64,000 nucleotides of DNA from Anas platyrhynchos (taxonomy: Eukaryota; Chordata; Aves; Anseriformes; Anatidae), in contig NC_092589.1 in assembly GCF_047663525.1 (NCBI RefSeq), forward strand, positions 25,231,001 through 25,295,000. The letters run 5' to 3'. Every line of letters starts with the position of its first letter. Within the stretch, counting starts at the first letter, position 1. Positions 11,818-24,720 of this stretch are shown in pieces. A program made the translations under genes and the position numbers. The notes below the pieces were generated by a model, which had not been told where the DNA came from, ran no database searches, and saw only the letters and a list, made by a program, of their open reading frames with translations.

Positions 11818-13581
11818 AGGGAGAATGAGTTTACATTTTTTTAAGAGGATAATGCTATTGTTACATCTAGCAAACAATAAAAAAGTACCTTGAACTAATT
11901 CTTATAGAATACAGGCCATTTATTTTGCAAAATTAATCTCTTGTACATGGAATTTCATGTAGAAAACACAAAGTTCATGAATGATTCCCATAAGGATTCA
12001 TTTAGCAGGCTTCATTATGTGGAAAGGGTATAAAGAAACCGAAGACCTAAAATGGCTGCTCAGCATTATATTGTTCTGTGGCTGCTAGCATGATTTACAA
12101 CTATGCATTTTCTGCTCTTGTTTCTTAAGCTTAGTGCTGAATTACAAATGAACAACTGGATTCTGGGATTCATCTTCCAGTTCAAAAATAAAATTAACCT
12201 GATCATGGGATAGTTTTCTAATGCAGTAAGTCAATGAATTCTTTATAAGGAAATACTTTATTTGGGGGAAAAGATCCTAACCATTTTCAAACCTTTCTGT
12301 TTCGCTCTTTTATGAAGAGCAAAGAATACTACATGCAAAAACAGACCACACAATAACAAGTAAGGTAGTTTGATGCCATTCCAGTAATTACATGGATAAG
12401 CAATCCAGAATGCTTTGCATGAACAAATATTTAATCAAATAAAAGGTGACTAGTATGCTTTAACTTCATTTGAACGTACATGTGCAGTATGTTTGTGTGC
12501 AGATGTAGTTATCTGACAACTCGTGCAAGCTGAGACATCACCTTCAGTCCTCCTGACAAGATGGATCTTTCTGTCTGCTTAACAACTGTGGTCCATATCT
12601 GTTATTAAATAATGTATATAAATGCTGCAATCCCGTCCCACAAAAAATCATAAATAATTACTGAGCATTTTGTTATATATATGATACAAGCCTTGTCTCA
12701 GGGGCTTGAGGTCTACACAATAACAGACTAAGAATATTGAAAATATTACACAAGGCCAGAAATTAGAGGGAATCTGGCACTGTTCAATATTAAAGACTTG
12801 AGCAAAGACATTTCTATGAAGGAAGGGGAGACAGAACCTTGAAGTCCAAAGTCTAGAGGACACTAACACTACAAAGCCATCTCAATTTGGCTTTCATGCA
12901 CCATGCAACCCCAAGACCTACTGGAGGGAAAATGACCTCCATGAAGGTAGACAGTCTTTACCGTATTTCCAGCTCTGCTGTAGTGGCAACTGAATTTTTA
13001 AAATGAAACAGATGCACATCCAGGTAGGTTTAACTAATCTAAGGGATTATATTGTGTTTTGTTGTTGTATATCACATTAGGGAGGTACAGAGACATACCA
13101 TGTTAAAGTGAATTCACAGCAATCTGCAAAAGGCTCAGGAATCCGAACTGGGTATGCAGATCATCCCTGTGCCTTTTGGAAATCTCTAGGATGTGGCTGT
13201 GCTTGTCTCTGCGGCCAATCCCACAGGCTAGGGCAGGCTGGGGGAGGTGTTTGTACTGGCCCTTTCTTTCTGTTTTACATCTCCAATGCTGGTAGACAAA
13301 AGCAACCAAAATAGCTCTCGGGCTCTCAACCAAGGTCCTGGGCAACAGGGAAGGTTCTTCAGCAACCTCCTTGTATCATAGGCCTGGATTAGGCTGAGTT
13401 AGCCTTATTTCTTCGTAAATAAGGGACCCGTATCTGCCAGCAACATGCCTCTCATTTTATCTGATCTCATAAGAATTATTTTTAGTAAGAACTAGTTTGC
13501 CCTGAAAGAAAGCTATTCTCTAAAAAAAGCTTTGTACGCTTAAGACATATGGGACAGAAGGAAGCCTGAATCTTGCATTAC

Positions 13582-13641
13582 TTTTTTTTTTTTTCCTTTC
13601 AGTCACCAGAAAAAAAAAAAAAAGAAAAAAGAAAAAAAGAA
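13582..13641. repeat. T-tract / A-tract inverted pair
   Basis: A run of 13 T plus CCTTTCAG is followed within about 15 bases by a 30-base A-rich stretch broken by single G. The two halves can pair as an AT-rich foldback. Confidence 0.7.
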
Positions 13642-15563
13642 AACTGAAACTGCCCTTTTTAGCAAACAGAAAAGGTAAATGCATTGGTTCTAAATTGAAA
13701 ATAATAGATCTGCCTTGTGCCATTCTTGACAACCTTTCCTGAAGTCTCGTTAGCTCACAGAACATGTGATGTGCATAGCTCTTACCTCTTTTTATAACAA
13801 AGTTGCACAGGCATAACTGCACTGAAATAACAGTTGAATAGCTGTACTTGAATAGGAGCTATTTCTATCACCTCTGTTATAAAAAATAATTAAAATAAAC
13901 AGTTTGCAGCCAGTCCCCCTTTTTGACAAGCTTACTGGCACTACAGACATTGCTTGGGGTCATCATACTCTGTATTTTTGTACACAGACTCAGTGAATGG
14001 AATGCATGATATGCTTACTAAGCTACTTTGGATAAACATGGAAAAAATCTAGTGGTGTACTTGTCACAGACCAGAACGGTTTCATGTGCTATGTGATTTG
14101 AAAGGAGATTCCTTTGCTATGTGTCATTTACCTTTTATACATTGCTGTTGCCTGGTATTTCATAACCCTTAATTCTTTGGATGCCCACACTGAGATTGTT
14201 ATATACATATATGCATAAAAAAGATTAGAACTGTGTCTTCTTACGTGATGTCATGTTATAACCCACAAACAGCTTTATTGCTCTTTACCATGTTTGGAAA
14301 CAAAGGGCAAGGGATGCCAATGCTGATGACGTATGCTTCAAGTCAGAATCATTTCCTTTCTGCACTTGGAAAACAGAGCTCCTTTCCTTTACATACAGTC
14401 TATGTACACATGCATAGCCTCAGGACATCAGGATAGCTAGGGAAAAAAAAAAAAAAAGTCTTCTGTTTATATGTAAATCAAAGACAGTCACAGTCACATG
14501 TTAAATGATAAATAAGTTGGTGATGTGAATTCAGCAAAAACTGGTATGAGTTAAATTTTAACTTAATCTTTTAAGCCATGATCCTGCAAGTTTAAGGATC
14601 TTTAAATAGGTTGGGCTCTGTTGTATGTGAATTAATTGTTAGCATAGCTGATAAAACAGTAAAAAGAATCCTGGATTATGAAAGTGTTTGGGAAAAGAAC
14701 TGTGTGTGTATGGGCAATGTATATCACAAGACAACCTCACTGGTGGATGACTGCATTCCCTGGCACAACTGTAAGGCACACACTATACTTCAGTTACTGC
14801 TAATTCATTAAATCAGTTGGCACCACAAAGAGAGAATTATGGTATTAAGCATAAGACTTGCATTGAAGATAATGCAGGGCCTGGTACTCCTCATTTCTCC
14901 TGGGGGACTCTGAATGCATTCTCCAAATCCTCCGTGCCACTGCCTCTGCATGCCTGATGGTAATTTCACCCTCACAAGAAGGCTGAGAAAGTGAACATGT
15001 TTAAGGTGAACTGAAGTCTTCGTCTGGGATTTGTAAAGTAAATGCAGCTTTTTTATAAAGTATGTTGTGATATTATGGATAGTGAACATGAGGCTTCCTG
15101 TAGCTGAGGTTTTTACGCTTTCCATTTAAGTCGCTGCTTTCAGCTACTTAGAACACTGGCAAGTATCAACTGTGATGGCTGAAATTTACCATTTGGGGTA
15201 TTTATCTCACCTCAGTACTTTTGGAAAACTCTAGCCAAAGTAACCCAGTCAGGAGAAAAGCATACCATTTTATTTTGTCTTAAAAAGTTTACAGCCTTTT
15301 TTAGTATTATTATTTTTAAATCCTAGAATATCTGTATGCTAAAAAAATGAAGACGGTATCATGAATGATGATATCAAGGAGTTACCTTTTGCTGTTCGTA
15401 GAACAAGCCTTCTGAAACTTCTGAAAATTGTTTTGCATTTGTTCAGTCAAGAATGGACATGCTCAGATTAAACTTGTGTTATGTGATGAAGAACTGTGTA
15501 GGAAAATATGGGGGGCATCCCTGTGGCAAGGTACCAGGGAGTAAGGGAAACTAGAACCAACAC

Positions 15564-16260
15564 TGTGCTGGTTTTATCCTGCTGGGAAGCCAAACCCCAT
15601 CACAGCTGGTCTCTCACTCCCTGTCCTCAAAGGAAAAGGGGGAGAAAATAAGATGAAAAGAAAAAGAAGGGCTCACAGGTTGAGATAAGGACAGGGAGGT
15701 CACTCAACAATTATTGTCAAGGGCAAAACAGACTCAGCATAGGGAAATTAATTTGCCTATCACTAGCAGACTAAAGCAGTGAGAAACTAAAAGCAAACTA
15801 AAAACACTTTCCTCCCCGTCCACCCTCTTCTGCCTCCCATGTGGTGCAGAGGAACGGGGAATGGGGGCTGCAGTCAGTCCCTGACGCTTCATCTCTGCTG
15901 CTCCTTCATGGTCCCTCTGCTCCTGCTCCACATGGGGTCCCTCCCACGGGATGCCGTCCTTCCCGAACTGATCCTATGTGGGCTGCTGCTTTTCAAGCAC
16001 TGCTCCCACATTGCTCTGTCCCACAGGGTCCATCCATCCATCCCCCAGGAGTAAACTGCTCCAGCACGGGTCCCCCACGGCTGGGCAGCAGCTCCCCCCA
16101 GACCCCCTGCTCCTGCGGGGGCTCCTCTCCACGTGCTGCAGCTGCGGCCCGGGGCCTGCTCCTGTGGGGGCTCTCCATGGGCCGCAGCCTCCTCCATGGA
16201 CCTCTGCTCCAGTCTGTGGATCTGGAACTCCAACCCATCTAATGAAACAAACACATGTTG
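15564..16260 (-). mobile_element. Avian endogenous retrovirus LTR, solo, minus orientation
   Basis: The plus strand shows the reverse complement of a widespread bird ERV long terminal repeat. It begins near TGTGCTGGTTTTATCCTGCT and continues with a GGTTGAGATAAGGACAGGGA segment (about 15680-15699). A GC-rich part then repeats phrases such as CTGCTCC, GGGTCC and CCACGGG (about 15840-16200). Identification rests on recall of this repeat in bird genomes, not on a search. No gag, pol or env reading frame adjoins it, so it appears to be a solo LTR. The 16.2-kb edge is approximate. The open frames of 80-130 codons on both strands at 15.84-16.28 kb are by-products of its GC-rich repeats. Confidence 0.75.
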
Positions 16261-18338
16261 GTAACACGTGAAAGGATATCAATTTAATTTCCTTAAAAAG
16301 CTATGATATCCTAATATATGTATAATATACAACTATTATTAATGACAGATTTGATGTTGACCTTGCAGCCATTGCTCATCTGTTTTGACCTCTTGCATTT
16401 TAATACAGTCTTTATTTCTGCCACCTCATGCAGAGGTTCCTCCAGCTCATCTGGTGCATAGGAATTACTTCAACCTTTTATTCTTAGCATTGGTAAGCAT
16501 TCATGTGGTCATAGCCCCTAAGTCAGTGGGTGTTGTGTAAGCACATAAGAGAGCCAATCTATTCACTTACAACTCTGCAATCTAAAGAATCTAGACTGTA
16601 ATTCAATAGCTGGAACTTTTCTCTGCAGTGCCAGAATTAAATTCAGCCACAATCCCCGGCTTATCATACTAGTCACCCTTCTTTGTTTTTTCTTCACTAC
16701 TTAGGATTTTATTTCTTTTATTTAGTTTAAGTTCACCCTTACCCTTTTTCCATAGGAATGGGAGCATTCTATATTTCTCCCCCTTCTCCATCCCTGTTTT
16801 CCTTTCCACCTCAGTTTCTGTACTTCTTTCCCACAATTAGCTCACTTTTTTTTTTTTCCTTTTCCATTTCCATTTTTATTTCCCTCTTGTGTCACAAGGC
16901 ATGAAGCCTGGATCTTGCATTATCTTTGTAATTATTTGAACCTGTATTACGTATTCAGACCACCTCTACAGTCACAAGAGCTCAAACTTGATTTTTTTTT
17001 AATTTTAACCTGATTCTGGGCAGCCTTCCAACTATGACATCAGTCTTATGACATCTACCCAAGTTTGCTGACATCCTGAAAGAATGATCACAAGAGTTGT
17101 ATTCTCCTGCCTGAAAGGGCCAGCAATGGTACAATACAGTCAGCAATTAGCTGGTTGACATCTAATTATTTTGGGAGTTGGAACAGTAGAGGGGTAGAGA
17201 ATGAAGAACTCCAAGAAGCAAGAAGTGGAAATGGATGAAAGATGTGCATGGGCACATGAGGAAAATTGAAGGAGGAAGAGGAGGAACTCAAGAGCCCAGA
17301 AGTAGCAGTAGCCTAGAGGACCGATTTTCTTTGTGTGATGGAGAAAAAGAAAATAAATACAGATTAAATTTTAGTTACAACATAATTTTAATCTGTGAAT
17401 AAACCTCCTGGTAATATCAGTATGAGATCAGGTGATAACTGCAGAGATTATAATGAAACACGATAAACTGCCTTCTTTTCTCGTCAGCTCTGCTCTATCA
17501 TCTCCTTTATCCATCCTGATTTTCTGTGCCTAGGCCTGCCCAGGCAGCTACTGCTGAAGCGAATAGGAGCTTTGCCACTGACTTCAGGAGGAGCGCAGTT
17601 GGGCCCCACTTGCGGATTACTGTAAATTGAGGCCAGCCTTGGCAATGTGCTCACTGAAAGGCCAGTTCCACTGCAGGAAGCAGGGGATGTTTTATTGACA
17701 GTGTTAATGCACTGTGGAGCAATAAAATTAATGGGTTTTGCCCTGTTATGGAGCAACATGGCAAAAATTGCAGAATCCACAGTATTACCCTACCCGCAGT
17801 TTTCCATTGACCCTAATTATAGTTATGTTGCTAAACCTATATAATTTGATTTTCAACAGCACACCAGAAAGGCAGGAGCTCAGCAGATCCCAGAGCAATT
17901 GCAAGCAGTTTGCTGGGCAAATGTATTTTGCTTGTAGTCAGAGGGAAGGTGAATAACATATTGAGAAAATAGATGTCTAAGCACTGGGCCTCCAGCTGTA
18001 GTAAAGGACAAGAAGCAACATCAGTTAGGTAGAGCTGTCATGCCTGGAGCTCAGTGTTGAACTCCAGATGTGTAAAGCTGATGATAGCTTCATGCTCTAG
18101 TGGCAGGTGGTAGATTGAGTTGAGGCCAAGTACAATTCTCATATCTTCAGAGATAAGAAAAGACCTAAGCACCACCGATGTGGCATTTGGGCCTTGTACA
18201 TCTGACCATAAAAGCACAACTCTTTTTCTCCCATTATTCATCCCACTTGAGTAATTCGTTGCCATTTCAGTAGTGATTTTATAAGCGAGTGTCCACTGGT
18301 TGCTCAGCCTCTGTCCCTCCTGCTCTTACTGCGCTGCG
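16261..18338. other. Intergenic spacer between two LTRs
   Basis: About 2 kb of AT-rich sequence with no retroviral coding similarity and no recognisable gene. Because the flanking LTRs face in opposite directions and differ in sequence, this is not the interior of one provirus. Confidence 0.6.
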
Positions 18339-19170
18339 TGCTGGGGCTGGCTGGGATGGAGTTAACTTTCCCCACATCACCCACACAGTGCTGTGCTCTG
18401 CACTTGTCGCTAGGACAGCATTGATATCCCACCAATGTTTTGTCTATTGCTGAGCAGTGCTGGCACAGCATCAAGGCTGTCTCTCCAACACCCTCCCTAA
18501 AGCCAGAAGGCTGGGGGTGGGCAAGAGGTGTGCAGAGAAGGGACATTGCCAGGGCCGCTGACCTAAACTCACCAAAGGGATATTCTGTGCCATATGGCAT
18601 CACATTAAATGATGAAAGCTGAGGAAGAAGAAGAAGGGGTCTCTCATTATACTGCCTGTCCTCCCAAGCAACCGCTCTGTGTATTGGGACCATGCTCCCC
18701 AAAATGCAGCTGAACATCACTCGCTGATAGGAAGAATAATTTCCTGCAATTGCTTCCACAGTCTTTGCTTGTTTTATATAATTATTTATTTATTTGTTTG
18801 TTATTATTATTTTTTGGTTGTTGTTGTTGTTTGGCAGGGGGAGTGTTGTTCTTTGTTTGCTATTGTTGTTTTTTCCCTTTAATTAAATTTAATGTCCCAT
18901 CCCTGGAAGTGTTCAAGGCCAGGTTGTTGGGGCCCTGGGCAACCTGGTCTAGTGGGTGGCATCCCTGCACATGGCAGGGGATTGGAACAAGGTGATCTTT
19001 AAGGTCCCCTTCAACCCAAGTCACTCTATGACATGACTCTATGATAAACTATGCCTTGCATCAACCTATGAGCCTTTTTTCCTCCTATTTTCTTCCCCCG
19101 TTCTTTTGAGGAGGAGGGGTGAGAGAACAGTGTGGTGGAGCTTAGCTAGCCATCAGTATGAAACCACTGC
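18339..19170 (+). mobile_element. Avian endogenous retrovirus LTR, plus orientation, interrupted by CR1
   Basis: This starts TGCTGGGGCTGGCTGGGATG and continues with GAGTTAAC, TTGCTGAGCAGTGCTGGCAC, AGGCTGGGGGTGGGCAAGAG and CCAAAGGGATATTCTGTGCC. It then has a short AT-rich R-like zone. After the CR1 insertion it resumes with CATCAACCTATGAGCC, TTTTCTTCCCCC, and GGGGTGAGAGAACAGTGTGG, and ends near 19170. This order matches a bird ERVL-type LTR known to me by recall. It is about 675 bp once the insertion is removed. Its terminal part is related to the minus-strand LTR at 15.56 kb, but the two are clearly diverged. No internal retroviral genes are attached. Confidence 0.75.
18893..19046 (+). mobile_element. 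CR1 LINE 3'-end fragment nested in the LTR
   Basis: The sequence CCCATCCCTGGAAGTGTTCA, then AGGCCAGGTTG, CATGGCAGGGG, TTGGAAC and GATCTTTAAGGTCCCCTTCA, ending CTCTATGACATGACTCTATGA, is the conserved last 150 or so bases of CR1. This is a typical severely 5'-truncated copy. It interrupts the LTR between its AT-rich zone and its distal end, so it inserted after the LTR. Confidence 0.9.
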
Positions 19171-20260
19171 ACCCAATTAGTTGCAAAGCAGTTCTGATTG
19201 TCACTAGGAGCTCATCTGAAATCAGTAAGCCACTCACAGAAGATACTGCACTGCATTAGCTGGTATCAGCTCACAATGAAAACCATGCCAGGCAGCACTG
19301 CAGCTAGTGACACGCAGGTGAAATCCCACTGAGGTGAATTTAAGTAGACAAGCTGGCTTTTCGTGAAGAAACTGAGGCGTAATTGAGGTCTTTTCTGCCA
19401 GCATTGCTTGGATGGTGGTCACCTCCAGCAGAGCAGCAGAGCGGGCAGCCCAGCGCAGCAACTTCTGTAGCTGCTGCAGTAAAATTCAGTGGAGCTCTTC
19501 TCTCAGTTCTGAGAAACGCTCTTGGCATTTGTAAGAATTGAGCATCCTCTTACTAAAGCGAAAAGTAGCAAGGGACTTGATTTCAGATTGTTACTGATTT
19601 TGTTTTGCTTTCAAAGGCAGCATGATTAAAACTTGGATTCTAATTATCTATCTCTTTTTTTTTCAAGTAGCAGTGCCTAACTAATTCCCATCAGTGTTCT
19701 TCCTAAGATCAGAAGCAAAGCTGTCTTCAAAATGTATTTTTCAGATTCCAAGCCAGTTATATTAGAATAGTGACCAAGATAAATCTGTTCTCACTCTGTG
19801 TTCAATAACTAAATAAATTAAAAATAATAATAATAATAATGAAATGCCAAATCCTGCAAGGTGCTGAGAAATACAGCATTGTGGTCTGAATGGAGTCTGA
19901 ACTTGCACTGTGACCCTGGCTTACATTTGTCTTCTAAAGCACAGTAAGCACACGTGATACTAAGGAAGCAAAAAATATTAAGTTAAAAAATACATTCAAA
20001 CAGATAAAAATAATGAAAGAACTACCAATTCCCAAAAATACTATGTTCAGTAGAAGAAAATGGCAAAGCTTTACTTCATCAGATGTATAACTGTTTAAAT
20101 TAGGTCAAAATCCATCCCAACTTTAATTTTTAGATTGCAGTCTTCGGAGGAACTGATTTAAATCCAGATGCACGACAAATAAGCCAGGAAAGACAAATAA
20201 GCCTCTTGGCATAAAACAAATGAGCTGAGAAAAAAAAAATCAGAGAAAGTAAAAAATAAA

Positions 20261-20312
20261 CAAAACAAAAACAAACAAACAAAATCAAGCAAACAAAATA
20301 AAACAAAATAAA
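20261..20312. repeat. (AAAC)n-type simple repeat
   Basis: An A-rich stretch with repeated AAAC and AAAAC units. Simple-sequence DNA. Confidence 0.7.
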
Positions 20313-23300
20313 ACTGCCAGTGAGAAGTATGCATAGCTTCAAATCCCTTACGCTACCCTGCTTGGATTTCCTCAAGTTCATCCATCCCCCTCCTTTTCTT
20401 CCCCCTGTTTTTCTTTAACATTTGTCCTCTGAACCACTTTCCCTATAAATACCCTTTAAGGGCTGTGGAATTAAGGGTAAAATCCTTTCAGTCTGAGACC
20501 GGGTCTCCTTAGTCGGGGAACAGCCCAGCAGAGAGAAATCCTTCTTCCTGCACAAGCTTTCCTTTAATGATGGCTAATTAACCTGGTGCTGTGTTAAAAA
20601 CTTACCATATTTATCATGTCTGACTCAGTTCTTATTCATTGCTATTTAAGAGAACAACAGAGATAACTTGCCTTTCTTTCATCTGTGTTCATGTAGTTTG
20701 GCTTGGCTAGAGGGTTAAACGAACTCCAAGCCTTTAGTTCTCTTAGATCATGCACAGGATGCTGATAGTTTTACCAGGTAGGACTGACTGATTATAAGAC
20801 AGCCAATGCCATGTATGTTACCATTATATTCCTCTGTTCTTGATCTTGCTCCTTTTGTTTCCTACAACACTCCCTAGAGGCCTTAGTTCGTATTCGTTCA
20901 CTCTCTCAAACATTTTCCCAGATGCTCAAATCCCACTTCTGTTATTGCATTTTTATTTTTTTTTAGATTTGTCTGGATCCCTCGTGCAGAGTCAGGACTT
21001 CCCTGTTCTTTAGATCAGCATTTTCCTGGCTGAGCTCCAGCTCAGGTAATTATATCCAGGTCTCTCTAATACTTCTCCCTCCCCTCTAGCTGCATTTGGA
21101 TAAGTTATTCTTCACTTTCTTTTCCCAACTGCTTCATAATACTGTGGATGCTGAGAACAGACGATATGCGTATTTCAGAGAGGCTGCACATTATGGGTGA
21201 ACCAACACCTTTCAAAGGGTGACTGAAAGTACAGTTATGAGGGACATCTTCCCTTCTTTTTCATTTGAATGCTATTTAGAGTGGACAGATGTCATACAAA
21301 GTTGAAGCTGAAGGACAAAAATTTAGTCCAGATTAACATGTTCCTGCTATTTGAATGTGGAGACTTCCTGCTTTAAATTATTATTCTGAGCCTAGCATAG
21401 ATATGTTCAGCAGCTCGTATCACTTGAGCTGGTTGTCACACGATGCTGACAAAAACAGATTTCTCACTTATTGTTAGCAGTATCAGTACAGAGGCTAAAG
21501 GCAGAACGAGCATTGCTAGAGGTAATGCCATTACATCAGCCATGTGGCAAACTACAAAACAAGATGAATAAAAGCCTTAATTTTGCAATGCCTATGTTCA
21601 ACCTGCTTTAAAGAGCAGTTCTCTGCTTCTGACAACTACCCAGTGCTAGATCAAAGACAGCTCAGAGTATACTTTCCAATGAAAGAAGATCCAAAAACAG
21701 TTACATTTGAGAGAGAGAGAAAAAAATATTTCTTAATTAAGAAGTATGAACCATAAATTTAGGTAAATCACAGAAAGAAGAAATGTAGTATCAAAGCAAG
21801 ATAGGGAAAGCCAAATATTCTGCTTACTAGGTGATGCTCATTTCCTCCAGGACATGGTCGTGAGAACTGGCTGCAAGTACTTATGCAAGCTTATCTAGCT
21901 GCTCACTGCAGTGCAGTTCTTCCAAGGCGGAGAAATGGATATTCGCACTTCAAGCAAGTAAATTATAATCAGTTCTAACTCCCTCCCCTCAGAAGAATTT
22001 GAGCTGTTGCTATCTGTTAGAGGTGGTTAGTTGTTCCCTAGTCTGGGAAGAAGTGCTGTGCTCAGGAAATTCTTGAGGAGACAAATGATTCAGGAGAGGC
22101 TTATGCTTATGAGAAGTTTAAGAAATGTTTTTCTAATTCAAATGAAGACTTTATTTTCTCCATGGGCCATCTACCTGAGAAGCATTATCAGAGAGCCGTC
22201 TGATCTAATTAGTGCTGGATGGAACAGAATTTGAACCAAATTACCTCTGGAGGACCGTTTGAACCTAAGTTATTCCGTGGTTATTTTCCAGCCTCCACAC
22301 TAAAATGACAGCCTGTATCTGGAAAGAAGCCAGTCAAGTCCTCCCAGCACTCACAGGGGAATCCTTCACTCCAGTGAAATTCCTACTGGGAAGAAATGAA
22401 AATAAAACCCAAACATCTACCTGATGCAAAAGTAATATCATCTATATTCAATATATATTGTTTTTCTCTTCCTCTGAAAACTTCCCTGTTTGAAAAGATG
22501 CCAGATCCAGTTCAGTTTTTAAATAAATAGATAGATAAATAAAAATCTGATCTATATCCAGCTATGCCTTGATTGAATTTGGATCCATCGCTGCATTAGG
22601 TTTGGCAGAACAGTCACACAGTGACCATCACAGACCTCACCTGAGGATGTCCGCCTGGCTGAGATTGCTTCTACACTTGCCCAAGAAGAGGCTGAGGAGG
22701 GGAACTGGAAGGGAAAGGAAGGGATGGACCAGGGGCCTGTGGAAGCATATATATACAAGCTTAAGCTAACCTTACCCTACTGCAGAGTTAAGTTAGCACA
22801 GTCCCCATGCAGTTCTGATTACAGGACTTGGCTAGTGCAAAAATAGCTGGCACCAGGTTCAGTTTCTTCCTCTTCTGCTAAACAGTGCTTTCATGTGAAG
22901 AGAAATTGACCCCAGCACTCAGTAACATTTTCATCCTCCTTTCCCTGCAGTTCAGTGGTTATGTAAGTAGTAATAAATCCATATTTGAAGTACTGTTGAC
23001 TGCCTTAGAATTTAAGCAGTAAAGGAAATAAAGTAATGCAGCCCTTACACAGTTAAACATGCTGTCTAATGTTGGGAATAACTAAAAGCATGGTTGACTC
23101 AGAAACTAAATAAAACTAACGCACCACTGTATCATTTTTTGTAATCCTTATTAGTAGAAACCAGGAACAAGTGTGCATGTTTGCACATGACAAGCTACAG
23201 GTACAAACTTACTTAAACTTATTTTAGGATTCCTACTGGAATCAAAGCACTGGGAGAGATTTGAAGTATAGAAACATGGCCAAGAGTTGGAATTTTTATG

Positions 23301-24701
23301 AAGGAATATTCACTCTGTAATGATATCCATGTAAAATGGATACAGTTAGCTTACACAATACCAACAGAGATGAGTCTGGTGATGCTGCTGCTGCTACTTG
23401 AATATCTAATAAGAAATGTAATTAGCGTTATTTCTTGCTCATCTATTTTCAAAAGGAGTGATATCAGAATGAAGCCAACTCCACGGCTTCATAAAGTTCA
23501 AAATGTTTCTTTTTTCCATTTTAAAACTTTGAACCTCAAACAGGTTTTGAGGCCAACTAGCAGGCAAGTAAAAATTGCCAAACTATAGCAAACTCAAGAT
23601 TGTCTTATTAGTTTTTACGGGTAAAGATGTCTAAGAATATATATGTATAAGAATAGCAACAGTCTAAATTCCTATAGTACCAGTCACCCAAATACTTCAA
23701 GTACTTTACAAACATGACTAGGTTGATTTGCATTGAACAGCAATATCCACCTTATTAAAGAGAAGAAAAGGCACTGCTATTACAGATCAAATTTTCAACA
23801 GTGTTGCCAGTCTTCATCTCTGCAGGGTATTTACACCCTGGGCAAGCTAATCATGATATAAAACCTTTGACACCTTGCTTGGTCACTTATTGAAGAGGCT
23901 CAGACTGCTGATATGCACTTCTGCAAATGCTGTGACAATGTCCTATTCTCAAAATTCACTGAGACAGATATGTATTTTCTTAAAAAAAATGTTGTCCGAG
24001 AAACAAAGTGAATGCTTGAACTGCTACTTTATAATGAAGTCCTTTTTGGCTGCATGATTGTTTACGTTCTTAGATTAGTGAAAATGTTTTGAGTCAAACT
24101 TTTGAAAACTGTGGAAATAGCCATTAATGAGACAGAAGTGCCTGTGAAGATCACAGGTGATACGGTGAGTGATGGTAAGAGGGTGTTGTGATTCAGCTAG
24201 GAAGATCAAAGAGAGACAGATAACAGTCAGGGGATATCAGAGAACCACATAAGTTGCTGAGGTTGTAGAAAAAAGCTGTGTAGTGCTGTGGGACATCAGG
24301 GAAGTTGAACAAGATATCTGCGTCAAGAAAGGTCTCATGGTAATACAGAAAAACAGATGAGATGTCACCATGACAGAGCTGTCTAAGAAAGCCTCACAAC
24401 ACTACAAAATGCAAGTGTTGGGCCTCAGGATAATGATAAAAAACAGAGAAGGCTGAGAACTGCTGGGGATACATGTCAGTCAGCTAACACAAGAGAATGT
24501 TTCTGAATGCAATCACATAAAGAAAGGCTACAACTGCTGGGTATAGCTTACAAGGATGCTTGAAATAATAAAGTCACAGTGTCCAGATTTCATGGGGCAT
24601 AACACATGCTGCTGGAGATCACAGACTGTTAAAGGAAAATGCAGAAGCAATTAGAAAGGAAATTAGGAGGAAAACTATATTATACCATGAAACAGGAGAC
24701 C

Positions 24702-24720
24702 AAAAAAAAAAAAAAAAAAA
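24702..24720. repeat. Poly(A) tract
   Basis: Nineteen A in a row inside a purine-rich block, followed by GAGAG. Confidence 0.8.

Larger units (their letters stand above)
10821..15563. other. Intergenic sequence, no gene seen
   Basis: Single-copy-looking DNA between the CR1 and the first LTR. The most notable content is a T25-C9 tract at 11784-11817 and a T-run/A-run foldback at about 13582-13641. Open frames are short (up to about 105 codons, minus 14808-15125) and carry no family motif. Confidence 0.6.

Noticed and set aside
15841..16282. Several overlapping 80-133-codon frames rich in Pro, Ser, Gly and Arg
   Set aside because: They arise from the GC-rich repeated phrases of the minus-strand ERV LTR and not from a gene.
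18304..18759. 151-codon minus-strand frame
   Set aside because: It lies antisense within the plus-strand ERV LTR and starts in its interior.
15564..19170. A complete provirus between the two LTRs
   Set aside because: The LTRs face opposite ways, differ in sequence and enclose only 2 kb without retroviral coding similarity.
20440..20480. TATA-like CCCTATAAATACCC as a promoter
   Set aside because: No exon, reading frame or downstream gene fits; AT-rich DNA yields such matches often.
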